Positions 33,127-41,399 of a DNA stretch of 64,000 nucleotides are shown here, piece by piece. The stretch is from Vagococcus luciliae. Lineage in GTDB: Bacteria; Bacillota; Bacilli; Lactobacillales; Vagococcaceae. The DNA is taken from contig NZ_CP102451.1 of NCBI RefSeq assembly GCF_024637875.1, positions 1,553,001 to 1,617,000 of the forward strand, written 5' to 3'. Within the stretch, counting starts at the first letter, position 1. The number at the start of each line of letters is the position of its first letter. The notes below the pieces were generated by a model. It searched no databases and was not told where the DNA came from. It worked only from the letters and a program-made list of their open reading frames with translations. A program made the position numbers and the translations under genes.

Positions 33127-34671
33127 TTATTTTTCGACTTTGAAATCAAATGTCGTTTTTGCTTGATAATTTGGATGGGCTTGTAAAAAGTTTGAAATGA
33201 GTTCTGTCATATCAACTGTGACTTCTTTGATAATTTTTGACGCATCAAACATCGTATAATTTCCGCCCCCAACTGCTCGGTACTGGTTAATGACGATATC
33301 AAGTTCGTCTGTCATCTTAACTGGCTTACCTTTATAAGTCAACTCAACAACACGTTCACCAATAGGATTAGATACGATAACTTTATAGCCAACACCACTA
33401 TACATATCATAATTGTAATGCTCTGTTTTCGGGTATAAGAATTTGTCACTCACGACAATCTCGTCATCCTCATTAAGAGCAAAATACTCCGCACTTTGTT
33501 CAAGTGCATCCTTCAAATCTTGGCCTGAAACAGTTAACACAGCTAAAGTATTCGGATAAATATAATTTGTCACGATGTCACGCATGGTCACATCAGACTG
33601 GAATCCTTTACTGTCATTATCAAACAATGCTGTACCAGAGATATCAACGCCTGTCGCATCCATCTGCACATCTTGAATGAATTCAATGTAGGCATGCCCA
33701 TTAATTCGCACACTCATTGGATCAGTAATCGTCATGTCTCCATCTATGTGTCCAAGCGGTTGATCCAACCAATTTTCGACAGTATCTAAAACTGGTTTAA
33801 ACGTATCGACGATTTCTTTATCAGCCACATAGTCAGTCATAGATAATAACTCAGCTGTGGAGTCTGTCACTTGTTTATGATCATCTAGTGTCAATGTCAT
33901 TTTTCCAACATGTTTGGCTTTGTCCCCTGGTTGGGTCACAGGAGTGTTATTGACTTTTTCTGCAATCACTCGGTGTTGATGACCAGTAACAAACGCATCA
34001 ATCTCCTCAACTTGGGTCACGATATCATAGCCTTCGTTTTCCCCTGTTAAGTTTTCAGTTGCTTTACCAGTCTGCAAATCTTTTTCAAATCCACCATGAT
34101 AACTCACAATGACAATATCTGCTTCCTCTTTAAGTTTCGGCACATATTGCTTCGCTGTTTCAAGTGCAGATAAAAAGGTTAATCCTTTAATCGTTTCAGG
34201 TTGCTCCCAATTTGGAATATAGGGTGTTGTCAGTCCTAGAACGGCAATTTTTAATCCATCTTTTTCAAGAATCACATAAGCATGACCGGTGAGTGGCTCA
34301 TTTTTGTCATTCAAAATATTGGCACAAACAATTGGGTAGTTGAGTTGATTGACTGTATCAAGTAAGTACTCAACGCCATAATTAAATTCATGATTGCCAA
34401 GAACACCCACATCATAACCAACTGAATTCATGATATCAGCGACTTGTTTACTATCCTGTTGTTTAGATAGATAATAACTCATTGGAGAGCCTTGTAAAAA
34501 GTCCCCATTGTCGATTAATACAACAGTCCCATCTTGTTTAGCCTGTTCATCTTTAATGGCTGTAACAGCTTTTGATAACCCAAATGACAAATCTTGATTG
34601 ACTGCTCTAAAATCTGTCGGGTATAAATAACCATGTGTATCACTGGTAGAAAGAATTGTTATCTTATCCAT
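33127..34671 (-). CDS. 5'-nucleotidase / 2',3'-cyclic phosphodiesterase family enzyme
   Basis: This 514-residue protein has a calcineurin-like metallophosphatase domain (about 1-270) with STSDTHG, IDNGDFLQGSP, LGNHEFNYG and the GHQHR motif as two-metal ligands. A C-terminal 5'-nucleotidase substrate domain (about 300-514) ends with the NQYRAVGGGNY segment. Unlike the secreted family members it has no signal peptide and no cell-wall anchor, so it should act in the cytoplasm. It is the last gene of the phn transporter operon, overlapping phnE by 8 bases. It therefore probably releases phosphate from the imported compound. The true substrate is unknown. Confidence 0.85.
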   Translation of the reverse strand: MDKITILSTSDTHGYLYPTDFRAVNQDLSFGLSKAVTAIKDEQAKQDGTVVLIDNGDFLQGSPMSYYLSKQQDSKQVADIMNSVGYDVGVLGNHEFNYGVEYLLDTVNQLNYPIVCANILNDKNEPLTGHAYVILEKDGLKIAVLGLTTPYIPNWEQPETIKGLTFLSALETAKQYVPKLKEEADIVIVSYHGGFEKDLQTGKATENLTGENEGYDIVTQVEEIDAFVTGHQHRVIAEKVNNTPVTQPGDKAKHVGKMTLTLDDHKQVTDSTAELLSMTDYVADKEIVDTFKPVLDTVENWLDQPLGHIDGDMTITDPMSVRINGHAYIEFIQDVQMDATGVDISGTALFDNDSKGFQSDVTMRDIVTNYIYPNTLAVLTVSGQDLKDALEQSAEYFALNEDDEIVVSDKFLYPKTEHYNYDMYSGVGYKVIVSNPIGERVVELTYKGKPVKMTDELDIVINQYRAVGGGNYTMFDASKIIKEVTVDMTELISNFLQAHPNYQAKTTFDFKVEK

Positions 34672-35473
34672 TGACTAATTTTCCTCTCAAATAATTTGAT
34701 ACGACTTCAACAATTAAGATTAACACGATTAATCCAATTAAAATTGAGCCAACTTGGTTCCAACGATATGAGTTCATCGCAAAAATAAGCGGCGCCCCAA
34801 TACCACCTGCTCCTACTAAACCAAGAATAGTTGCATCACGTAAGTTCATATCAAAACGATAGATAGTAATGGAGGTAAAGTTAGCAATTAATTGTGGGAT
34901 AATCCCAAAACGAATTTTTTCAAACGTTGTACACCCAAAAGAATCCATTGATTCTAAAATACCTGTATCAATTTCTTCAATAACATCAACATATAATTTT
35001 GATACCATTCCAATCGAGGTAAGAGACATAGTCATCACACCGGCAAATGGTCCAGGTCCAGTCACACGGATAAACATTAACCCATAGACTAATGCCGGAA
35101 TCGTTCTAATGACAACCACAAAAGCTCTCATGAATAAGTACACAGGTTTTGGCATAATACTTGGTGCCATTAAAAACGCGATTGGTATTGATAAAATCGC
35201 TCCAAAGATTGTTCCTAAAAAGGCAATACAGATTGTTTCGAATAATAAGTAAGGCACACCTTGCTTTGTACCATTAAATAATAGATTGGTATCTGGTTGG
35301 ACAATTCCTTTAAGGATGTTTGCAGCGATTTTTCCGCCACCTTCGTCCATCGCGTTAAAATTTAACGCTGACAATGACCAGATAAACGCACCAAGTAAGA
35401 CAGCTACTAAAATAACGTATTGCTTTGTCTTATTTGGTTCTTTGTTTAATTCAGTTAAGATACGTTGATTCAT
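34664..35473 (-). CDS. phnE: Phosphonate-type ABC transporter permease (second)
   Basis: This 269-residue inner-membrane permease has about six helices. The ABC coupling segment is ESMDSFGCTTFEKIRFGIIPQL, with the EAA-like glycine, and is followed by GLVGAGGIGAPLIFAM. It differs from the upstream permease and should form a heterodimer with it. The 3' end overlaps the nucleotidase gene by 8 bases. Confidence 0.9.
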   Translation of the reverse strand: MNQRILTELNKEPNKTKQYVILVAVLLGAFIWSLSALNFNAMDEGGGKIAANILKGIVQPDTNLLFNGTKQGVPYLLFETICIAFLGTIFGAILSIPIAFLMAPSIMPKPVYLFMRAFVVVIRTIPALVYGLMFIRVTGPGPFAGVMTMSLTSIGMVSKLYVDVIEEIDTGILESMDSFGCTTFEKIRFGIIPQLIANFTSITIYRFDMNLRDATILGLVGAGGIGAPLIFAMNSYRWNQVGSILIGLIVLILIVEVVSNYLRGKLVNG

Positions 35474-35488
35474 ATATGTCTTCCTTTT

Positions 35489-36289
35489 CTATTGTAATTT
35501 TTTACGGAAATATTCGCTGATTGTTTCGATGATGCCAACAGTGATAACTAAGACCACTAAAATCGTTCCAACATTTCCATAGTCACGCCAACCAAGTTGT
35601 TCGTTTAGTAAGATACCTAATCCACCAGCTCCAACATACCCTAAAATTGAGGCATATCGTAAGTTTCCTTCGAAGTTAAATAAAGATGTCGATAGATAAG
35701 ATGGTAAAATGGCTGGAATCACACTATAACGAAAGGCTTGCAAACGTGTTAGCCCCATTGATTCTAGTGCTTCAAATGTCGACATATCCAATGATTCGAT
35801 TTGTTCGTACGTTAATTTACCAACATAAGAGATAGTAAAAATAAAAATAGCAACAGTTCCTGCCATTGTTCCTAAACCAAATACAAAGGTTGCGATTAAT
35901 GCAATAACAATCGTTGGTAATGTTCGTAAGAAACTTAAAATCAATTTGAATAATGACGAAACAAAGCGGTTTTTTACAATATTATTAGAAGCCAATATAG
36001 CAAATGGAACAGCTAATAATGCCCCAATGAGCGACCCTAATAAAGACATTTTAATCGTGTCAAAAAGAGGAACCCACACTTTATCTAAAAAATCCATTTT
36101 AGGTGGAAACATGGCTTTTAGCATCACAAAAAACTGATCGCCACGAGTTATTAATTGCGTGAAGTTAAATTGTGTTACTTGAATTGAAATATACATAAAT
36201 ATAAGAACTAATAACACAATCAACGGAGTGTAAGATGCTTTTTGAACGACTTGTTTTCCATTTGGCAAAGTGATCGTTTTTTTACGCAT
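35489..36289 (-). CDS. phnE: Phosphonate-type ABC transporter permease (first)
   Basis: This 266-residue permease has an N-terminal cytoplasmic segment, about six membrane helices and the coupling motif EALESMGLTRLQAFRYSVIP. ILGYVGAGGLGILLNE follows it. It starts two bases after phnC, indicating coupled translation, and is 15 bases ahead of the second permease. Two unlike permeases plus one ATPase and one binding protein form a complete importer. Confidence 0.9.
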   Translation of the reverse strand: MRKKTITLPNGKQVVQKASYTPLIVLLVLIFMYISIQVTQFNFTQLITRGDQFFVMLKAMFPPKMDFLDKVWVPLFDTIKMSLLGSLIGALLAVPFAILASNNIVKNRFVSSLFKLILSFLRTLPTIVIALIATFVFGLGTMAGTVAIFIFTISYVGKLTYEQIESLDMSTFEALESMGLTRLQAFRYSVIPAILPSYLSTSLFNFEGNLRYASILGYVGAGGLGILLNEQLGWRDYGNVGTILVVLVITVGIIETISEYFRKKLQ

Positions 36290-36291
36290 GA

Positions 36292-37041
36292 TTACTCTCC
36301 TTTCTTATCCCCATCATAAATGGTTGATAATACTTCTTCTGTCACGTCTTTTGATGGGCCATCATAGACAATTTGTCCTTGTCTAATCCCAATCACTCGA
36401 TCAGCATATTCTAATGCCAAATCAACATGGTGAATGTTAATCAATACAGAAATATCTAAGTCTTTGTTGATTCGTTTAAAATCATCCATGACCGTTTTAG
36501 CTGTGACAGGGTCAAGTGCCGCAACTGGTTCATCAGCTAAGATAACTTCTGGATGACTTGCGAGTGTTCTTGCTAAGGCCACACGTTGTTGTTGTCCACC
36601 TGATAGTTGATCTACTCTGACAAATGCTTTATCTAAAATCCCAACGTTATCAAGAGACTCTAAGGCTGTCACTTTGACGTCTTCTGGGAAAATCCCAAAT
36701 ACACGTCTCCACCATGGTAACTCAGGTACAGACGAAATCATGACATTTTTTAGTACAGTTGCACGTGTAATAAGATTAAATGATTGGAAAATCATCCCTA
36801 TTTTACGACGAAATTCTCTAATTTCTTTTCCTTTTATTTTACCCACGTTTGTGTCATTCACCATTAAGGTTCCTTCAGTGATATCATGCATACGGTTGAC
36901 GCAACGAATTAACGTTGATTTACCCGCTCCTGAAAGTCCGATGATTGCCACAAACTCCCCTTGCTCAATTTCTAAATTAATATCTTTTAAACCCACATAC
37001 CCATTTGGATAGACCATTTGGACGTTATCAAACTTTATCAT
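36292..37041 (-). CDS. phnC: Phosphonate-type ABC transporter ATP-binding protein
   Basis: This 249-residue ATPase has Walker A GLSGAGKSTLIR, the Q-loop FQSFNLI, the signature LSGGQQQR, Walker B VILADEPVAALDP and an H-loop NIHHVDLA. The extended segment between Q-loop and signature (PWWRRVFGIFPED) is typical of PhnC proteins. It lies after a partial terminator that separates it from phnD. Confidence 0.95.
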   Translation of the reverse strand: MIKFDNVQMVYPNGYVGLKDINLEIEQGEFVAIIGLSGAGKSTLIRCVNRMHDITEGTLMVNDTNVGKIKGKEIREFRRKIGMIFQSFNLITRATVLKNVMISSVPELPWWRRVFGIFPEDVKVTALESLDNVGILDKAFVRVDQLSGGQQQRVALARTLASHPEVILADEPVAALDPVTAKTVMDDFKRINKDLDISVLINIHHVDLALEYADRVIGIRQGQIVYDGPSKDVTEEVLSTIYDGDKKGE

Positions 37042-37061
37042 CTTAAAATCCTTTCTAAAAA

Positions 37062-37097
37062 CAAACTGCCATCATCAAAAGAGATGATCGCAGTTTG
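37062..37097 (-). terminator. Internal terminator between phnD and phnC
   Basis: CAAACTGC and GCAGTTTG with adjoining GATGAT/ATCATC segments form a long stem on the minus strand, followed by TTTTTAG. It should lower expression of the membrane and ATPase genes relative to the binding protein. Confidence 0.75.
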
Positions 37098-37117
37098 ACG
37101 TGTCGTTTTTCTTAAAT

Positions 37118-38173
37118 TTATTTAGCGTCTTGAACTAATTTTTGTGCTTTTCGTTCATTATCATAGTCTTTAGGATTTGCTTCTACATAGCCTTCATGAC
37201 TGTAGATACCAATAACTTTTTTACCTTCATCTGTTTTAGCGATGTTGATAAATGATTTTTGTAACGCTTTTTTCAAATCATCTGTCATTGTTTTAGAGTT
37301 TTTACTTACTGAGATTGTATCGTTATAAATAGCTGGTGTTACGCCAATAACGTTTGTTTCATCCCAGATAGATTTATCGCGGCCAAACTCTTTTTTCCAG
37401 TTTTCTTCATTGTCACGACGAGCATCAGCATAAGTTAATACCACATCAACTTGACCTGAAGCTAAACGAGCAAAGGCACTACCGTAAGAATCTGATTGTA
37501 CAATATTTTTTAAGTCAGTGATTTTTTTATCATAGTTTTCGTTTAACCATAGACTTGGGTAAATATATCCAGCTGGAGAAGATGAACTCATCACACTCCA
37601 TGAAAGATTATTTAAATCATCCCATGATACTTTTTCACCTTTATTTACTTTATCAGCAACTGCTTGGCCTTTTGAAGATGGTCCAGCAATCATTAATGCA
37701 CGGTAAGAATCAACTTGTTTGTCAGTTGGCTCAGTTGGTTTGTTTTCATTCCAAACTTTTGCTTCGTCTGAGTCGATTGACAACCCAGCACGTGTTGCAG
37801 TTAAGATAGGTTCTGCCCCTTCATCATATAATACATATGTACCACCTGGAATAAATCCAATGTCAAGTGTACCTGAATCTAGTGACTCACCAACCGCCTC
37901 AAAGTTAGTTCCAACAGTGATATCGATTTTTTTAACGTCATATCCTTGTTCTTTTAACTCTTTTTGCATCAACTCTTTTAATGGTTCAGTTGCAGAAACA
38001 ATTTCCTCTGGATCTCTTGATGGGACAAAACCAACTGATAATGTTTCAATGGTTTTATCATCTTTACCTTTACTTGATTCGCTTCCTTTATCTTTAGCAG
38101 AATCGCTACCACATGCACCTAGAGTTGCTACCAACGCAACTAGACCTGTATACTTCAATACTTTTTTAAACAA
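37118..38173 (-). CDS. phnD: Phosphonate/phosphate-type ABC transporter binding lipoprotein
   Basis: This 351-residue lipoprotein has a signal peptide and lipobox LGAC (Cys about 21), then a Ser/Lys/Asp-rich linker. The PhnD-type periplasmic-binding fold follows (VGFVPSRDPEEI, then SGTLDIGFIPGGTYVLY and SGQVDVVLTYADARRDNEENW). It should capture phosphonates, phosphite or related esters outside the membrane. GGAGGAG precedes the ATG. It is the first gene of the operon. Confidence 0.93.
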   Translation of the reverse strand: MFKKVLKYTGLVALVATLGACGSDSAKDKGSESSKGKDDKTIETLSVGFVPSRDPEEIVSATEPLKELMQKELKEQGYDVKKIDITVGTNFEAVGESLDSGTLDIGFIPGGTYVLYDEGAEPILTATRAGLSIDSDEAKVWNENKPTEPTDKQVDSYRALMIAGPSSKGQAVADKVNKGEKVSWDDLNNLSWSVMSSSSPAGYIYPSLWLNENYDKKITDLKNIVQSDSYGSAFARLASGQVDVVLTYADARRDNEENWKKEFGRDKSIWDETNVIGVTPAIYNDTISVSKNSKTMTDDLKKALQKSFINIAKTDEGKKVIGIYSHEGYVEANPKDYDNERKAQKLVQDAK

Positions 38174-38224
38174 TGACTGCTCCTCCTTTAAATTATCTGC
38201 ATCCGTTTTCTTGAATACTCCTAA

Positions 38225-38252
38225 ATTATAGCATTTTACTATATAAAAGCAA
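38225..38252 (-). promoter_or_regulatory. Promoter of the phn operon
   Basis: On the minus strand TTGCTT (38252-38247) and TATAAT (38230-38225) are 16 bp apart, about 50 bp ahead of the phnD ATG. Confidence 0.7.
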
Positions 38253-38286
38253 TTACATTTACAAAAAAATGTCTTAAAAACGAATA

Positions 38287-38314
38287 TTTTACCTTACTTT
38301 TACGTTAAATTAAC
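38287..38314. promoter_or_regulatory. Pho-box-like repeats upstream of the phn promoter
   Basis: On the plus strand TTTTAC (38287-38292), TTTTAC (38298-38303) and ATTAAC (38309-38314) recur every 11 bp. PhoP/PhoB boxes consist of TT(A/T)AC-like repeats with this period. The site ends 35 bp upstream of the -35. The orientation relative to the operon is reversed, so the assignment is tentative. Confidence 0.4.
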
Positions 38315-38333
38315 GGTAAAGGAAGATTAAAAA

Positions 38334-38357
38334 AACAAGTGCAATTTTGCACTTGTT
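38334..38357. terminator. Terminator after the CoA-binding protein gene
   Basis: AACAAGTGCAA and TTGCACTTGTT form a perfect 11-bp stem with a 2-base centre, flanked by A- and T-tracts, right after the stop at 38360. Confidence 0.85.
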
Positions 38358-38359
38358 AA

Positions 38360-38779
38360 TTATTTTTGTAATTCAATTTTGATACAACGATTCATGATAA
38401 CATCTGTTATCCCATTATCATATAAAAGATCAGCAGCTTCATCATTTTCGATCCCTAATTGTGCCCAAAAAACAGGCGCATCTGATTTTAAGAAATCTTT
38501 CGCGACATCAACTAAGGCTGCACTTGGTCTAAAGACATCGACGATATCAATTTTTTCATCAACTGATTCAATAGAAGGATACACTTTTTCGCCTAAAATC
38601 GTTTTTCCTTCTTTCATTGGATTGACTGGAATAATCTTATAACCTGCTGCTTGCACCACTTCTGCCACACGATAACTTGTTTTTTCTGGATTATCACTTA
38701 ATCCAACAATCGCCACAGTATGAGCATTATTTAATATTTCTTTTACTTTCTTGTCCCCTAAATCTTTGTATGCCATCAT
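38360..38779 (-). CDS. CoA-binding (YccU-like) protein
   Basis: This 139-residue protein is a single CoA-binding Rossmann domain, as in the alpha subunit of succinyl-CoA synthetase and in YccU/YneT. HTVAIVGLSDNPEKTSY, PVNPMKEGKTILGEKVYPS and PVFWAQLGIENDEAADL are visible. The ATG at 38779 stands six bases after GGAGG. An upstream in-frame TTG is not needed. The function is unknown. Confidence 0.85.
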   Translation of the reverse strand: MMAYKDLGDKKVKEILNNAHTVAIVGLSDNPEKTSYRVAEVVQAAGYKIIPVNPMKEGKTILGEKVYPSIESVDEKIDIVDVFRPSAALVDVAKDFLKSDAPVFWAQLGIENDEAADLLYDNGITDVIMNRCIKIELQK

Positions 38780-38905
38780 TATCAACCTCCTAATTGTTTC
38801 ATTTATTATAACAAAAAAAAGCGATTACTTCTCTTAAACTGCTTATCTCAATTGTTCACTCGTTTATTTCGTGGTAAAATGAATTAGCGTTAAGGAGGAT
38901 AAAAC

Positions 38906-39538
38906 GTGAAAACTATTTCGTTATTTATACTAGCCTATTTACTAGGTTCCATTCAATCTGGTGTGTGGATTGGAAAATTCTTCTATCATAAGGATATTAG
39001 AGAGTTTGGGAGTGGTAACACTGGGACAACCAATACTTTCCGTGTATTAGGAAAACGAGCTGGAACAGCCGTATTATTTATGGATATCCTAAAAGGAACG
39101 GTAGCAACTTGTTTACCAATGTGGTTTGGTTTATCAATTGATCCATTGTGGTTTGGTGTCGCCGCGATATTGGGACATACTTTTCCAATATTTGGACACT
39201 TTAAAGGTGGTAAAGCTGTGGCGACAAGCGCTGGGATGTTACTAGCCTATTCACCGACTTTTTTCATCTATTCAGCTAGTTTGTTTATCATCTTTTTATT
39301 TTTAACTAGTACAGTTAGTTTATCAAGCATGATTAGTGCGATTATTATTACCATTTCTACTATAGTATTACCAATTTATGCACCATTTATTTTAGCTGAA
39401 CAAAATTGGTTACTCACTTCACTTGCAGTAGCGATTACATTATTTATTATTATTCGTCACCGTGATAATATCAAGCGAATCAAAGCAGGGACGGAAAGCA
39501 AAGTAAATTTTGGTTTAAGAAAAACAAAAAACCGTTAG
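38906..39538 (+). CDS. plsY: Acyl-phosphate:glycerol-3-phosphate acyltransferase
   Basis: This 210-residue membrane enzyme starts phospholipid synthesis by moving an acyl group from acyl phosphate to glycerol 3-phosphate. It starts with GTG behind AAGGAGG. The three loop motifs are clear: SGNTGTTNTFR with the usual GSGNxGxTN core, GHTFPIFGHFKGGKAVATSAG, and a C-terminal RHRDNIKRIKAGTESK. Five or so membrane helices are visible. Confidence 0.95.
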   Translation: MKTISLFILAYLLGSIQSGVWIGKFFYHKDIREFGSGNTGTTNTFRVLGKRAGTAVLFMDILKGTVATCLPMWFGLSIDPLWFGVAAILGHTFPIFGHFKGGKAVATSAGMLLAYSPTFFIYSASLFIIFLFLTSTVSLSSMISAIIITISTIVLPIYAPFILAEQNWLLTSLAVAITLFIIIRHRDNIKRIKAGTESKVNFGLRKTKNR

Positions 39539-39562
39539 ACTCCATGGTTAGTCTAACGGTTT
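39529..39562. terminator. Terminator after plsY
   Basis: AAACCGTTAGAC pairs perfectly with GTCTAACGGTTT; the plsY stop codon lies in the left arm and Ts follow. Confidence 0.9.
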
Positions 39563-39584
39563 TACATTTTCTATAAAAATGTAA

Positions 39585-39764
39585 TTATGCTTCTTTAGTC
39601 ATAACATCTTTTCCATCATAATGACCACATGAAGGGCACACATGATGATTTTTTCTCATTTCACCACAGTTACTGCAAGCTGTTAAGCCTGGTGCAGACA
39701 ATTTATAATGAGTACGACGTCTATTTTTACGAGCTTTTGACGTTTTTCTTTTTGGTACTGCCAT
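39585..39764 (-). CDS. rpmF: 50S ribosomal protein L32
   Basis: This 59-residue protein begins [20 protein letters not shown] and has the zinc ribbon [18 protein letters not shown] near its end. It is complete and ends with TAA. GGGAGGTG precedes the ATG. As in most Firmicutes it follows a DUF177 gene in the same direction. All four zinc-binding cysteines are kept, so this is the zinc-dependent form. Confidence 0.97.
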   Translation of the reverse strand: MAVPKRKTSKARKNRRRTHYKLSAPGLTACSNCGEMRKNHHVCPSCGHYDGKDVMTKEA

Positions 39765-39822
39765 TTAGATACACCTCCCTACTAACTTAAATACGTGACA
39801 AGTCACATATATTCCAATCCTA

Positions 39823-40380
39823 CTACTCATCTTCCTTGAAAAAGTCAGATAATTTAGCAAGACGAGGATCAATGGTTGATGCTGCTTCAGTTTCTTGTTC
39901 TACCTTAATATCATCTTCTGAAACAACTTGCCAAAAGTCACCTTTTGGTAATTCTGTTGATTGCTTTTCTTCTTCTGTTAAAACTTGCAATGGTAAATTT
40001 AATAGGATAAAATCTTCAATTGCTTCTGTTAAATCAATTAAATCTTTTTCCAAAATAATTATCAAGCTTTTCTCATCATCTGATACATCTTTTAATGCAT
40101 CATACTGTTTTGGTGTCATGTATTCTTCATCAATCAGAAGATTTAATGGCAATTCCACAGGTTCTAACGAACGAGATGATGGAACAGTAAGAATGGTTTC
40201 AATTGTCATATGAGCATAATAACCTATCTCATCGACTTCTAAAAACCCATTGACTTTAATTGGAGAAATATCAATAATAGATGGTTCTCTTTTCTTCAAA
40301 GAGGCTGATAAATCAATTGTTTCTAAGAAATCAACTTGACTTCCTCTAAACTTATTTAATTCGGACAATGCCCACTTCAT
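39823..40380 (-). CDS. DUF177 (YceD-like) protein
   Basis: This 185-residue protein has the DUF177 features: an acidic character, the EVDEIGYYAHMTIETILTVPSSRSLEPVELPL segment region, and DLTEAIEDFILLNLP with LPKGDFWQV following. Homologues lie upstream of rpmF in most bacteria and are linked to rRNA/ribosome maturation (23S rRNA accumulation in plants and E. coli). The pairing with rpmF supports the call. Confidence 0.88.
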   Translation of the reverse strand: MKWALSELNKFRGSQVDFLETIDLSASLKKREPSIIDISPIKVNGFLEVDEIGYYAHMTIETILTVPSSRSLEPVELPLNLLIDEEYMTPKQYDALKDVSDDEKSLIIILEKDLIDLTEAIEDFILLNLPLQVLTEEEKQSTELPKGDFWQVVSEDDIKVEQETEAASTIDPRLAKLSDFFKEDE

Positions 40381-40466
40381 TCTATCACTCCTTAAGCAAC
40401 AAAAATAATTATACTAGTCTGTAATTCCTTTGTCAATCAGTTTTTAATAACATCATAGGGTTTAAA

Positions 40467-41399
40467 TTAATTATCCAATCGGCGATTTTCACCAATCATG
40501 GTGATTTGCTTTGAAAGATATTTAATTCGCTCCATAATACGTTTTGCTTTCAATGGTTCATCGTCTCCTTTTTGTGAAAAACGAAGGTGTTCTTCCTCTA
40601 ACTGTTTCATATCTAAGTTAGAAGAAAAAAAGGTTGGTAGTTTTTCTTGCATACGATATTGCAAAATAACTCCTAATACATCATCTCGTATCCATGCGCT
40701 CATAGAATCAGCTCCGATATCATCCAGCATCAGAATTGGTGTTTTTTTTACGGTATCAATCTTTGATGCGACGCTATCATCTTTAATTGATTGCTTCATC
40801 TCCACACAAAAGGTTGGAAAATGGATAATGGTCGTTCGAATCCCTTTTGTTGCTAATCCATTCGCAATAGCTCCCAACAGATAAGTCTTTCCTACGCCAA
40901 ATGTGCCATATAAGTATAGCCCTTGATGAAATGCTTTAGGGTTCTCATAATAATCATTCATAAACGTGATAGCATCACTTAATGCTTCTTTTCTTTCAGA
41001 TGTAATGTTAAATTGATCTAACGAAGCGTCTTTTATGTCTTTTGGCATAGAAATGGCTTGTACGCGATTTCGAATGGTCTCATACTCTTTTTTCTTCAAT
41101 AGTTCTTCAGTTGGAACATAGGTGACATCGATAAAATGATGATTTAAAAATAATTTTGGTTCATATCCTGGCGCAATCATACTGGGGTCATTAGTAAGAA
41201 ATTTTTCTTTTTCTTTGACAAACTCATATAGTTTAGCTGAACTTTTTAAAATATCATCATCGGTCAACTGATCACGATGCTCTGCAATAAACGTTTGAAC
41301 ATCTTGATCTTTTTGCACAATTTCCATTAGTTTAACTAGACGGTCTTGGATATTTTGGTTATTAACGGTTCGATTCAGTTGTTGATTAATGTGTTTCAT
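40467..41399 (-). CDS. dnaI: Primosomal helicase loader DnaI
   Basis: This 310-residue AAA+ ATPase loads the replicative helicase. An N-terminal helicase-binding domain (about 1-110) precedes the ATPase core with Walker A GTFGVGKTYLLGAI and Walker B ILMLDDIGAD. SSNLDMKQLEEE and KRIMERIKYL near the end are sensor motifs. The ATG overlaps the dnaB stop by four bases, so the two loaders are coupled, as in Bacillus and enterococci. Confidence 0.94.
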   Translation of the reverse strand: MKHINQQLNRTVNNQNIQDRLVKLMEIVQKDQDVQTFIAEHRDQLTDDDILKSSAKLYEFVKEKEKFLTNDPSMIAPGYEPKLFLNHHFIDVTYVPTEELLKKKEYETIRNRVQAISMPKDIKDASLDQFNITSERKEALSDAITFMNDYYENPKAFHQGLYLYGTFGVGKTYLLGAIANGLATKGIRTTIIHFPTFCVEMKQSIKDDSVASKIDTVKKTPILMLDDIGADSMSAWIRDDVLGVILQYRMQEKLPTFFSSNLDMKQLEEEHLRFSQKGDDEPLKAKRIMERIKYLSKQITMIGENRRLDN

